DNA of 16,502 nucleotides from DAOPXV01 sp035352535. GTDB taxonomy: Bacteria > Muiribacteriota > UBA9980. Location of the stretch: contig CAZJFS010000095.1 in assembly GCA_964545075.1 (NCBI GenBank), positions 1 to 16,502 on the forward strand. Direction: 5' to 3'. Within the stretch, counting starts at the first letter, position 1, and each line of letters starts with the position of its first letter. The notes beneath the pieces were generated by a model. It made no database searches and was not told the DNA's origin. It saw nothing but the letters and a program-made list of their open reading frames with translations. Below, one piece after another: positions 6,676 through 15,721 of the stretch. Made by a program: the position numbers and the translations under genes.

Positions 6676-7692
6676 TTAAATAGTAAAAAGGGAACGGACG
6701 CGGATCAATTCATCTTCCGCTTCACGCGCCAGATCCTCGATGATTTCCTTCATGGGTTTTATATCCTTGATAAGCCCGACGCTCTGACCGGCCATGAGCG
6801 ATCCGTATTCGATATCGCCGTCGACGACGGCTTTTCTAAGCGATCCCACCCAGAAATTTTCGACGTCGTGCTGGGCCTTTTCCCGGCTCATGGAGCCGCT
6901 TTCAAGTTCTTTTATCAATTTAAGCTGAAGCCGGCCGAATTCATCGGTCGCCTTGTTTTTTATGGCGCGGACAGAAACGACGGGAAGGCGCGAATCGTAT
7001 TGCGGGGTGGCGACCGCTTCGCGAGATCTGGCTTTTATAAATGCCTGTTTGAATTTAGGGTGAGCCGTGCACTCGTCGCTCATGACGAACCTGGTTCCGA
7101 GCTGGCAACCGTATGCGCCCATCAACAGAAGATGCGCCATTATGCGGCCGTTACCGATACCGCCGGCGACGAATATGGGAAAATCGCGGAAATTAAAAAG
7201 CACCTGCTGCAAAAGTATCATGAGCGAAACATGGCCTATATGGCCCCCGGCCTCGCTGCCTTCGAGCAGAAGCCCGTCGATGCCGTATTCGATCTGCTGG
7301 CTGGCTATAGACTTTTCAGACGCGAAAGACATCGTGCGTTTGCCGGCGTTCTTCATGCCGGTAATATCTGATTTTTTAGGAAAACTTCCCGCGAATACCA
7401 CGAACGGAACCTTTTTTGAAAGCAGCATCTCGTAATGAACCCGGAAATTAGGCGCAATAGTTATCAGATTTACGGCAAAAGGTTTTTTTATTTCGGAGAT
7501 GCAGCGATCGACCTCTTTTTCGAAAATTTCCGGAGGCATATTTCCGCCGGCGAGAACGGGAAACGCACCGTTTTCGCTTACGGCCCTGACAAGATTAAAA
7601 TCGCTGACCCACGTCATGCCGCCTGAAATCACCGGGTATCGAACTCCAAGAAAGTCCCTTCCCTTCTTCCAGAGAGAATCTATTAAGTGCAT
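6676..7692 (-). CDS. Nitronate monooxygenase (2-nitropropane dioxygenase-like, NPD/FabK family FMN enzyme)
   Basis: This is a 338-residue TIM-barrel flavoprotein that, by family, oxidises alkyl nitronates with FMN and oxygen. Visible family features are Y-P-V-I-S-G-G-M near residues 19-26, F-A-V-N-L at 72-76, the active-site stretch E144-G-S-E-A-G-G-H151-I-G-H, the phosphate-binding A-G-G-I-G-N-G at 176-182, and G-A-Y-G-C-Q-L-G-T-R-F at 192-202. Length is normal and there is no signal peptide, so it is cytoplasmic. FabK (enoyl-ACP reductase II) shares the fold, but no fatty-acid genes are nearby and the sequence pattern is the common stand-alone nitronate monooxygenase type. GGAGAAGG at 7696-7703 supports the start. 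It is the first gene of a leftward two-gene unit. The true substrate in an anaerobe or facultative host could differ. Confidence 0.88.
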   Translation of the reverse strand: MHLIDSLWKKGRDFLGVRYPVISGGMTWVSDFNLVRAVSENGAFPVLAGGNMPPEIFEKEVDRCISEIKKPFAVNLITIAPNFRVHYEMLLSKKVPFVVFAGSFPKKSDITGMKNAGKRTMSFASEKSIASQQIEYGIDGLLLEGSEAGGHIGHVSLMILLQQVLFNFRDFPIFVAGGIGNGRIMAHLLLMGAYGCQLGTRFVMSDECTAHPKFKQAFIKARSREAVATPQYDSRLPVVSVRAIKNKATDEFGRLQLKLIKELESGSMSREKAQHDVENFWVGSLRKAVVDGDIEYGSLMAGQSVGLIKDIKPMKEIIEDLAREAEDELIRVRSLFTI

Positions 7693-7932
7693 AAGCCTTC
7701 TCCATCCGCTTAAATTTATTGTTTAGAAGCCCGTTCCGGCGCCATATGCGCGCAAGGCTTAAAAACCTTTAACAGGCCGACAATATAAACGCCTTAACCG
7801 GCAAAAAACGCGATAGCCGATGAAAGTGCGCCTTGTTCAACGTATTAAATAATATATCAAAAAAATGAAGGTTATTCAACTAAAATAATCGATTTTAAAA
7901 CAGAAAAAAATATTTTAAAATTAAACGCGTTA

Positions 7933-7941
7933 TGGTATCAT
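7933..7941 (+). promoter_or_regulatory. Possible extended -10 promoter for the macroglobulin gene
   Basis: TG at 7933-7934, one base, then TATCAT at 7936-7941 matches an extended -10 element. The -35 region at about 7913-7918 is weak (TTTTAA), but A/T tracts lie upstream. Transcription would start near 7948, with a leader of about 90 bases. Confidence 0.35.
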
Positions 7942-7960
7942 AATGAAATAACGATTCTAC

Positions 7961-7981
7961 GCCGCGCTATTAAATCGCGGC
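7961..7981 (+). promoter_or_regulatory. GC-rich stem-loop in the macroglobulin gene leader
   Basis: GCCGCG at 7961-7966 pairs with CGCGGC at 7976-7981 across a nine-base AT-rich loop. It stands out in an otherwise A/T-rich leader. No T run follows closely, so it is not a terminator by itself. It may affect mRNA stability or be a protein-binding site. Confidence 0.4.
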
Positions 7982-8039
7982 ATGGGCGGATATTTAAAAA
8001 AATTAAATAAAAGGTCTTTAAAAATTAAAGGGGGTCTTC

Positions 8040-11000
8040 ATGAAAATTTTAGCGGGTCTTCTTATCCTATCACTAACCGTCATTCTGGCGCCTGCGGTAT
8101 TGATCGCGGCCGAACCGCCGGAATCAAGCGCTGATCTATGGAAAAAAGTCGAGGAAGCCCAGAATAACGGACTGCCTCAAACGGCTGTGGATAATCTGAA
8201 AAAGATATACGAAATAGCCCTTCCGGCTAAAAAATATGGCGAAGCCTTAAAAGCCATATGCCTTCAGATAGTTTTTGAATCCAACATAAAAGGCAATAAG
8301 GCCGAGGAAAAGATCACCAGGCTCACCGACGAGATCGTAAAAGCGGACGAACAGATGAAACCGCTTATGAACATAGTTCTGGCGCAGTGGTACTGGCATT
8401 TTTTCGCGAACAACCGCTGGCGCTTCATGAATCGCACGCAGACGGCAGGGCTCTCTGAAAAAGACTTTACGACCTGGGACCTCCCGAAACTTTTCAATCA
8501 CATATCAGAAATCCACCAGCAGATATTAAAAAATGAAGACAAGCTGAAACTGATGAACATATCAGATTTTTCCGATGTCCTTGAAATGGGCAACATTCCA
8601 GTATCCATCCAGCCTACGGTTTTTGACTTCGCGTCGAACAAGGCGCTCGAATTTTACGAATCGGGCGAGCAGGCGGCGGCCGCTCCGCAGGATGCCTTCG
8701 ATATAAGCGTATCGTCGGACGCTTTCGCCGAAGCTCAAAAATTCCTGCAATACAAACCAGACACGACCGACACGAAATCACCGAAACTCATAGCGCTTCT
8801 GATATATCAGAAATTGTTGTTATTCCATCAGACCGACGGCGACAAATCGGCTTACGTGGATATCGATATCAGAAGGCTCAACTACGTCAAGAACGTCGCG
8901 AGCGGCGAAAACAAGCCCGAGACGTTCGTGAAAAGAATGAAGGAAATCGCCTCGGAATACGCGAAACTCGAAGTTTCGACGTTAGCGAAATATCACTGGG
9001 CGCAGCAAATATACGAGAACGGCGAATACGTCGAAGCGTTAAAGCTCGCCCAGGAGGGCGAAAAAGCATTTCCTAATTCGGCCGGATCGCTTAACTGCCG
9101 GATGCTTTCGCAGCAAATACTTCTGAAAACGCTTTCCATACAAGCGGAGCGAGCCGTCCCGGCGGGTCAGAAATCAAAAATATCCCTTAAATACAAGAAT
9201 ATCGAAACGATAACTTTCAGGGCCATGCGCGACGACTGGAAGAGCTATTTTAACGATAAAGGCGGATTTTTCCCAAATATTACCGACGAACAAAAACGGG
9301 CGCTGCTGAATAAAAAACCTGAAGCGGAATGGACGAACGCGCTCACGCCGACCGCCGATTATAAAGAAAAACAGGCGGTCATAGAAGTGCCTGAATTAAA
9401 GCACGGCTTTTACAGAATATTCGCCAGCCATAAAAAAGATTTTAGCGAAGCCGATAACCGCGTGGATGTATGCTTTCTCTGGGTCAGCGACATATCAATC
9501 GTTATACGCGAACGCGAGAAAAATATCGAGGGGTTCGTACTGGATTCCATGAGCGGAGCCCCTGTCAAAGGCGCCAAGCTAAAGGTATACGCGTTCCATG
9601 AAGAATACCGCCAGAACGACTACCTGAGAAAATGCGAAATAATAACCACCGGAACCAGTGACGAGAACGGCTGCTTCTCGATCAACGCTTCCAGGCGCGA
9701 TAACTATTACGGAATGATGATTTACGCTTCCGATAACAAAAACTCCGAGTTTTTCGATACGCAGGAAATTTATCCCGGCGATATCGGCTCTGAATCCGAG
9801 TATACTGAAACGATGTTCTTCACCGACCGCTCCATATATCGCCCGGGCCAGCAGATAAACTTCAAGGGCATCTGCATGAAGATCAACCGCGAGACGAATA
9901 AATACGAAGTAATCCCAAACCACGGATTGAGCGTTTATTTCCGTGATCCGAACGGACAGGAAATAACCCGCGTGAAGCTTACGACGAACGATTTCGGCTC
10001 TTTCGCGGGCACGTTCAACGCGCCGACCGATCGCGCCACGGGCGCCATGACGATCGGGACCGACGGCCCTTCGGGAAGCGCCCAGATAAGGGTCGAGGAA
10101 TACAAAAGACCGAAATTCACGGTAGAATTAAAAATACCCGATGAAGGTTTTAAGTTAGACGCAAACGTTAACATAACCGGCGAAGCCATGGCATATACCG
10201 GCGCCGCTATAGACGGAGCGCTCGTAAAATGGCGCGTAACACGCACGCCCAAGATGCCTTATTGGTGGGATTTCTATTGTTACGGCGCCATGCCTTCAAG
10301 CGAACAGGAGATCGCGAACGGAAAAGCCAAGACCGACGCGAACGGAAAGTTCACGATAACGTTCACGGCTAAAGCCGACCCGTCCATCCCCAAAGCGAAC
10401 GATCCTACGTTTAATTTCCAGATATTCGCGGACGTGACCGATACCGCCGGAGAAACGAGAAGCGATCAGAAAGCGGTAAGGCTGGGATACACGGCCATGG
10501 AAGCTAAGCTTTCCGCAGAAAAATGGCAGAATACCGACAAAGCGGTGGCGGTATCCGTCGACACGACGACGTTAGACGGCAAACCAATCCCCGCCGAAGG
10601 CGTCGTGGAAATATTCGAGCTTTCTCAGCCGGCCAAACCCGTTAAAGCTGAACTTTCAAGGGAATTTGAATACTTCTGGTGGCGCGGGGACGCGAGCGGA
10701 AGCAATAACAGTACGCAGGAAGGAATACAGGAAACTTCGAACTGGAGCAGCTGGCCGATCGGAAAATCGATAGAGAAAAAAGGGTTCAACACCGATGGAA
10801 AAAAAGCCGCTGCGCTTGAATTTAAACTGCCGGTCGGATCATATAAAGCCGTGCTCACTTCAAACGACAGATTCGGCAATAAGATAACGGCATACCTTCC
10901 GGTAATGGTTTGCGACATGAAATCGAAAAAATTCGCGGTTAAACTGCCCGAATATTACGTTGAAAAAAACAGCACGGTAGAAGCCGGCGATAAGTTCTCG

Positions 11001-14000
11001 GCATTCTGGGGAACCGGCTACGAAACCGGACGTGCCTTCGTAGAGATCGTCCATGACAATAAATACGTGAAAAGATACTGGACGGCGGCTGACGAAACGT
11101 CTCATTTCATAGAAATTCCAGTTCCCGAGCAATATAGGGGCGGCTTCAGAGTCTTCACCACGTTCGTGCGTGAAAACAGGCTTTACAGTAATTCGACGCT
11201 GGTTAACGTCCCCTGGTCGAACAAGGAGTTGGACGTAAAATTTGAAACATTCCGCTCAAAGCTCCTTCCCGGCCAGGACGAAACATGGACGGTCAAAATA
11301 AAGGGCCCCGGCGCCGAATTTAAAGCCGCGGAACTCGTCGCCACGCTGTACGACGAATCGCTTGACGCTTTCGCAAGTCATGGCTTCAGCTCTTTTTCCG
11401 GCCTGTTTAAAACGGACCGCACGTCCTTTTCAAACAGATATTCAAACGTGATACAGCCTCTAAATCCGTGGCTTAATCCATGGTATTTCTATCCCGCTTA
11501 CGCCAACAGAGTTTATATAAACTTCAAGGGCGAACTGGTTCAGAACATCTGGGGCTATGGATTCGCGCACGGCGGCAGAGGCGGTGAAAGAATGAAAAAA
11601 TCCGCAAGCCGCGAAATGGACGATGGAAACGCCGTTTCACTTTCAAGCGGAGCCGTAATGGAAGAAAAAGCCATGGCTTGTGACGCTGCGGCGCCTTGTC
11701 CGGCTCCGGCCATGTCCATAGCTAAAGAAGAGGCCGTAGGCGGCGCGCCAGCTGAAAAACCAGCACAACAGCAGGCCGCAGCCAAAAAGCCCGACCTTTC
11801 AAAGGTAGCCGCCCGTAAAAATCTGAACGAAACGGCGTTCTTCTTCCCTCAGCTTTTATCGGACGCCGACGGAACCGTAAAAATAACTTTCAAAATGCCG
11901 GAAGCGCTTACCAAATGGCATTTCATAGGATTCGCGCACGGCAAAAAACTCGAAGGCGGCCTCGTTGAAGAGCACGCCGTAACTCAGAAGGATCTCATGG
12001 TCCAGCCGAATCCGCCGCGTTTCATGAGAGAGGGCGACATTCTGGAATTTTCAGTCAAGGTCACGAACATGGTGGATTCCGAAATAAAAGGAAGCGTAAG
12101 GCTTACGCTTTTAGACCCCGTTTCGGAAAAACCGATCGACGATAAATTCGCCAACGCTACGACCGATCAGGATATTACGATCCCGGCGAAACAATCAAGA
12201 TCGTTCTACTGGAAATTGACCGTACCCGACAAGATAGACATGGTTAAATTCAAAGCCGTGGCTTCAACCGGGAACCAGTCGGATGGCGAGGAAAATATAA
12301 TTCCTGTTTTAAGCCGGCGCATATTCGTTCAGGAAGCCATTCCGCTTCCGATAAGAGGGCCGCAGGAAAAGAAATTCAAATTCGAGAAGCTTATAAATTC
12401 AGCAAAATCGGATACGATGCAAAACAAGGGGTTCACAATCCAGATGACTTCCAATCCGTCATGGTACGCCGTTCAGGCCCTGCCGTTTCTGATGGAATTC
12501 CCACACGAATGCTCCGAACAGACATTCAACAGGCTTTATGCCAACGCCCTCGCGAAGCATATAGCCGATTCGGACCCCAAAATAAGAAGGGTTTTCGATC
12601 TATGGAAAGGCACTGACGCGCTTAAATCCAACCTTGAAAAGAACGAGACGTTAAAGAGCGTAGCGCTTCTTGAAACTCCATGGGTGCTCGAGGCCAAGAG
12701 CGAAACCCAGGCTAAACACAACGTCGGAATACTCTTCGACGATAACAGGCTTAACGCCGAGCTTAAAGGCGCTTACGAAAAACTTAAGAACATGCAGCTG
12801 GCGGACGGACTGTGGCCGTGGTTTCCTGGCGGATACAGGAGCGAATATATAAGCTTATATATCGTCACCGGTTTCGGGCGCCTGAAAAATCTCGAAGTGA
12901 ACAAGGTCTCGTTCGACCTGGCGATAAAAGCGCTGTCCAGCCTCGACAGATGGATAGACGACATATATCGCAACATATTGAAATACGGGCATAAAGACGA
13001 GAATAACCTTTCAAGCACGATAGCGCTTTACCTTTACGGCCGCAGCTTCTTCTTAAAAGATCAGGCTATCGCGCCCGTCGCCAAAGAAGCGGTCGATTAC
13101 TTCCTGGGCCAGGCAAAAAAATACTGGCTGAAGCTCGACAGCCGTCTGAGCCAGGGGCATCTCGCTCTCGCGACGAAACGCTTCGGCGATAAAGAAACGG
13201 CTCTTGCGATAATGAAATCCATAAAGGAGCGCAGCCAGACGAACGAAGAAATGGGAATGTTCTGGGGCGAGACCGAACTTTCATGGTGGTGGTATCGCGC
13301 GCCGATCGAAACGCAGGCATTAATGGTCGAAGCATTCTCCGAGATATTAAACGATGAAAAAGCGGTCGAAGAATGCAAAGTCTGGCTTTTAAAACAGAAA
13401 CAGACGCAGGACTGGAAAACAACCACGGCCACGGCGGATTCAATATACGCGCTCCTCTGTCGCGGCGATAATCTGCTGGCTTCTGACGCGCTCGTGGAAG
13501 TAACCCTCGGCGGCATTAAAGTTACGCCGGAAAAGGTCGAGGCGGGAACCGGATTCTACGAAAAACGTTACGACGGTTCGGAAGTCAAGCCTTCATTCGG
13601 CGAGATAACCGTCAAAAAGACCGACAAAGGCGTAGCGTGGGGCGGAGCTCACTGGCAATACATGGAAGACATGTCTAAAATAACGCCTCATACCCAAAAT
13701 CCTCTCACCCTTAAGAAAACAATATTCGTAAAACGCGATACTAAAAACGGGCCCGTCATAGAGCCCCTGGGTCCGTCCCTTGAAGTCGGCGATCTTCTTA
13801 CGATAAGGATCGAACTTCGCACGGACCGCGACATGGAATACGTTCATATGAAGGACCAGCGCGGAAGCGGGCTCGAACCCGTCAATGTGCTTTCCGAATA
13901 TAAATATCAGGACGGGCTGCGTTATTACGAATCGACCAAGGACACGGCGACGCATTTTTATATTGATTATCTCCCCAAGGGAACATACGTATTCGAATAT

Positions 14001-14114
14001 CAGCTTCGCGTCCAGCACCGCGGGAAATACCAGAACGGTATGGCGCATATCGAATGCATGTACGCGCCCGAATTCAACAGCCATTCGGACAGTTTATTAC
14101 TCGATGTCAAATGA
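8040..14114 (+). CDS. Large alpha-2-macroglobulin family protein with thioester motif
   Basis: This 2024-residue exported protein is related to bacterial alpha-2-macroglobulins, which trap attacking proteases in the periplasm after cleavage of a bait region and attach to them through a thioester. Residues 1-24 are a signal peptide (I-A-A before E25), with no lipobox. About 25-365 is a helical N-terminal region, 370-590 macroglobulin-like beta domains, and Y600-R-P-G-Q604 the hallmark of the MG2 domain. About 1185-1260 is a low-complexity Ala/Pro/Met/Glu/Lys stretch in the bait position. The central A2M domain follows (F-F-F-P-Q-L, W-H-F). The thioester is C1491-S-E-Q1494, preceded by P-H-E. 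The helical thioester domain contains A-P-I-E-T at 1754-1758 and D-W-K-T-T from 1791, and a receptor-binding-like domain ends the chain. AAAGGGGG at 8027-8034 supports the start. No penicillin-binding protein 1C gene adjoins it, unlike in E. coli. Confidence 0.93.
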   Translation: MKILAGLLILSLTVILAPAVLIAAEPPESSADLWKKVEEAQNNGLPQTAVDNLKKIYEIALPAKKYGEALKAICLQIVFESNIKGNKAEEKITRLTDEIVKADEQMKPLMNIVLAQWYWHFFANNRWRFMNRTQTAGLSEKDFTTWDLPKLFNHISEIHQQILKNEDKLKLMNISDFSDVLEMGNIPVSIQPTVFDFASNKALEFYESGEQAAAAPQDAFDISVSSDAFAEAQKFLQYKPDTTDTKSPKLIALLIYQKLLLFHQTDGDKSAYVDIDIRRLNYVKNVASGENKPETFVKRMKEIASEYAKLEVSTLAKYHWAQQIYENGEYVEALKLAQEGEKAFPNSAGSLNCRMLSQQILLKTLSIQAERAVPAGQKSKISLKYKNIETITFRAMRDDWKSYFNDKGGFFPNITDEQKRALLNKKPEAEWTNALTPTADYKEKQAVIEVPELKHGFYRIFASHKKDFSEADNRVDVCFLWVSDISIVIREREKNIEGFVLDSMSGAPVKGAKLKVYAFHEEYRQNDYLRKCEIITTGTSDENGCFSINASRRDNYYGMMIYASDNKNSEFFDTQEIYPGDIGSESEYTETMFFTDRSIYRPGQQINFKGICMKINRETNKYEVIPNHGLSVYFRDPNGQEITRVKLTTNDFGSFAGTFNAPTDRATGAMTIGTDGPSGSAQIRVEEYKRPKFTVELKIPDEGFKLDANVNITGEAMAYTGAAIDGALVKWRVTRTPKMPYWWDFYCYGAMPSSEQEIANGKAKTDANGKFTITFTAKADPSIPKANDPTFNFQIFADVTDTAGETRSDQKAVRLGYTAMEAKLSAEKWQNTDKAVAVSVDTTTLDGKPIPAEGVVEIFELSQPAKPVKAELSREFEYFWWRGDASGSNNSTQEGIQETSNWSSWPIGKSIEKKGFNTDGKKAAALEFKLPVGSYKAVLTSNDRFGNKITAYLPVMVCDMKSKKFAVKLPEYYVEKNSTVEAGDKFSAFWGTGYETGRAFVEIVHDNKYVKRYWTAADETSHFIEIPVPEQYRGGFRVFTTFVRENRLYSNSTLVNVPWSNKELDVKFETFRSKLLPGQDETWTVKIKGPGAEFKAAELVATLYDESLDAFASHGFSSFSGLFKTDRTSFSNRYSNVIQPLNPWLNPWYFYPAYANRVYINFKGELVQNIWGYGFAHGGRGGERMKKSASREMDDGNAVSLSSGAVMEEKAMACDAAAPCPAPAMSIAKEEAVGGAPAEKPAQQQAAAKKPDLSKVAARKNLNETAFFFPQLLSDADGTVKITFKMPEALTKWHFIGFAHGKKLEGGLVEEHAVTQKDLMVQPNPPRFMREGDILEFSVKVTNMVDSEIKGSVRLTLLDPVSEKPIDDKFANATTDQDITIPAKQSRSFYWKLTVPDKIDMVKFKAVASTGNQSDGEENIIPVLSRRIFVQEAIPLPIRGPQEKKFKFEKLINSAKSDTMQNKGFTIQMTSNPSWYAVQALPFLMEFPHECSEQTFNRLYANALAKHIADSDPKIRRVFDLWKGTDALKSNLEKNETLKSVALLETPWVLEAKSETQAKHNVGILFDDNRLNAELKGAYEKLKNMQLADGLWPWFPGGYRSEYISLYIVTGFGRLKNLEVNKVSFDLAIKALSSLDRWIDDIYRNILKYGHKDENNLSSTIALYLYGRSFFLKDQAIAPVAKEAVDYFLGQAKKYWLKLDSRLSQGHLALATKRFGDKETALAIMKSIKERSQTNEEMGMFWGETELSWWWYRAPIETQALMVEAFSEILNDEKAVEECKVWLLKQKQTQDWKTTTATADSIYALLCRGDNLLASDALVEVTLGGIKVTPEKVEAGTGFYEKRYDGSEVKPSFGEITVKKTDKGVAWGGAHWQYMEDMSKITPHTQNPLTLKKTIFVKRDTKNGPVIEPLGPSLEVGDLLTIRIELRTDRDMEYVHMKDQRGSGLEPVNVLSEYKYQDGLRYYESTKDTATHFYIDYLPKGTYVFEYQLRVQHRGKYQNGMAHIECMYAPEFNSHSDSLLLDVK

Positions 14115-14193
14115 GCCGTCAATGGTAAAAACGTCCTTCGCTGATATGTCTTAAAGCGCCAGTGAGCGTATAAAATTGAAACGGAGAAAACCC

Positions 14194-15702
14194 ATGAGTA
14201 ACGATAATATTCAACCCGTCGCAATACCGCTGGATAAAGTTTCGCAGGAAGAGTTTCTGATGAAAATGCGAAATCTCTTTATATATAGAAACTTTGACGA
14301 ATACGCCCTGATGTTAGGATCCGCCTGTCTCGAGGAAAAAGAAATCCTTGAAAGGCGAGAATTTTTCCTTGAGCTCGCGGTCGTTATCACAAGGCATCTG
14401 CGCATCATTCCCGGCCTTACCGAAAGCGGCCTGAATCTGGACTATCTGGCCGGCAACATGATAGAGACGAAAGACGAGCTGCTCGCGGAAGCCGGCAGGC
14501 GCATCCTCGCGGTGATAGATGAAATGCGCGACGTAGCGGCGATGTATAAGGAAAAAAAGATTGAAAATCCGGGCGCCGTACTTGTCAACGAACCGTCCCC
14601 GGAGTGCATGGATTTCGAAAGATGCCTTGAAAAATACCGGTCTGACATCGGATCGGCTTTCAACGAAGATATCGACGTCAACTGGAAATTTTCCGGCGAA
14701 CTCGACCTTCTTTCGGCTATGATCGCCGAGATCGGTTCGGCCGGAACCGGCGACGGCGACGCAATACTTGAAAAATGGTATGGCCAGCCGGTTAAATTTG
14801 ACGAGGTAGTGGCTTACTTTTTCAATAAATTCATATTCGAGACGCTGAACGCCCAGCAGTTCGACATAGCAATACATTTTTCGAGGATATGCATCGAAAT
14901 TTTCGGCCCTGCGCCCGCATTTTATGCTTTCCAGGCTGAAGCGCAGTACCGTAAGAACAACTACGTCAAAGCGGTGGAGCTTATCGAAAAATTATCCGGC
15001 ATGACAGAACTCACTTTAAGCATGAAGCATTTGAAAAGCCTTTGCCTTCTTCTGAGCGGTCGCGTGGATGATTCAAGGAACGACCTTAAGGCCCGCCTTG
15101 TAGCCAACAGCAAGGACGTTCTCGCGGCATATCTGCTCGGGAACATACTGCTCGGGCAGTCGCGCATAGACGAAGCCATAAAAGCCTTCGCTTATGCGAT
15201 AAGCTTCGATACCGAGAACTTCGACATGATAGCCGCGCTCGCGCTCGCATACCATGCCGCGTATCTTCCGGAGCAGACGGAAGTATGCGTTAAAAAACTT
15301 GAAACCCTGAACGCGGCGGCCGCAAAAAATTTCAAGCTCGGCGTCGAGGTTTATATGAAATGCTCCGTCGAAGGAGCCCTGGCGTCCATAGACGGACAGC
15401 GGCTTGGCGTGTGCCCTTTAAAATCGCCTAAAACACCTGACGGAATGCATCTTCTGGAATGGGACCTTCCGGACGGGACGCACAAGAAAATTGAAGCCGA
15501 ACTGCGCGACGGATACATTCAAAAATTCAAATATATCGCGGACGAAAACAGGGTAGATGTGGAAACCAGCCGGGAAGGAATTATAACCGTCTTTCGGGAT
15601 GGAAATACTCATTCCCTGCCGGATATAATAAGCGAATATATGATCCGCGACCTTAAATCGCTTCCCGTACCATCCATAGAGGAAATCTTAAAAAATATAT
15701 AA
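14194..15702 (+). CDS. TPR-repeat protein with a PEGA-like C-terminal segment
   Basis: This 502-residue protein has no signal peptide or membrane segment, so it is probably cytoplasmic. Residues 1-235 are mostly helical and unrecognised. About 240-385 holds three to four tetratricopeptide-like helix pairs, with A-x-A-x-Y-x-x-x-x-Y-x-K-A near 247-260 and L-G-N-I-L-L-G-Q-x-x-x-D-E-A-I-K-A-F further on. Residues about 395-430 (A-S-I-D-G-Q-R-L-G-V-C-P-L, then an aromatic or hydrophobic strand ending L-P-D-G) resemble a PEGA beta-sandwich, a fold usually found outside the cytoplasm. That match is weak. GGAG at 14183-14186, 7 bases upstream, fixes the ATG at 14194 over an in-frame TTG at 14176. It follows the macroglobulin gene after 79 bases with no terminator seen, and precedes the HD gene by 19 bases. 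The role is probably protein-protein assembly; nothing more specific can be said. Confidence 0.78.
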   Translation: MSNDNIQPVAIPLDKVSQEEFLMKMRNLFIYRNFDEYALMLGSACLEEKEILERREFFLELAVVITRHLRIIPGLTESGLNLDYLAGNMIETKDELLAEAGRRILAVIDEMRDVAAMYKEKKIENPGAVLVNEPSPECMDFERCLEKYRSDIGSAFNEDIDVNWKFSGELDLLSAMIAEIGSAGTGDGDAILEKWYGQPVKFDEVVAYFFNKFIFETLNAQQFDIAIHFSRICIEIFGPAPAFYAFQAEAQYRKNNYVKAVELIEKLSGMTELTLSMKHLKSLCLLLSGRVDDSRNDLKARLVANSKDVLAAYLLGNILLGQSRIDEAIKAFAYAISFDTENFDMIAALALAYHAAYLPEQTEVCVKKLETLNAAAAKNFKLGVEVYMKCSVEGALASIDGQRLGVCPLKSPKTPDGMHLLEWDLPDGTHKKIEAELRDGYIQKFKYIADENRVDVETSREGIITVFRDGNTHSLPDIISEYMIRDLKSLPVPSIEEILKNI

Positions 15703-15721
15703 CGCGGAGATGATCTTATAC

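Larger units (their letters stand above)
7693..8039. other. AT-rich divergent intergenic region
   Basis: I see no gene, tRNA or convincing small reading frame in these 347 bases. The left part should hold the leftward promoter, but I find no clear -35/-10 pair there. The middle, about 7845-7925, is very A/T-rich with A and T runs and could act as an UP element or bent DNA. TTCAAC occurs at 7837-7842 and 7875-7880, each followed by AAATAAT after a few bases. The right part holds the proposed promoter and hairpin for the macroglobulin gene. Confidence 0.6.

Noticed and set aside
6625..7371. Long open frame on the plus strand, antisense to nitronate monooxygenase
   Set aside because: It is a shadow of a gene with clear family motifs on the other strand and has no recognisable domain.
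7741..7860. Promoter for the leftward nitronate monooxygenase unit
   Set aside because: Several AT-rich -10-like words occur on the minus strand, but none has a credible -35 at 16-18 bases.
14314..14877. 187-codon open frame on the minus strand inside the TPR gene
   Set aside because: It is antisense to a continuous coding frame with a good ribosome binding site, and has no family signal of its own.
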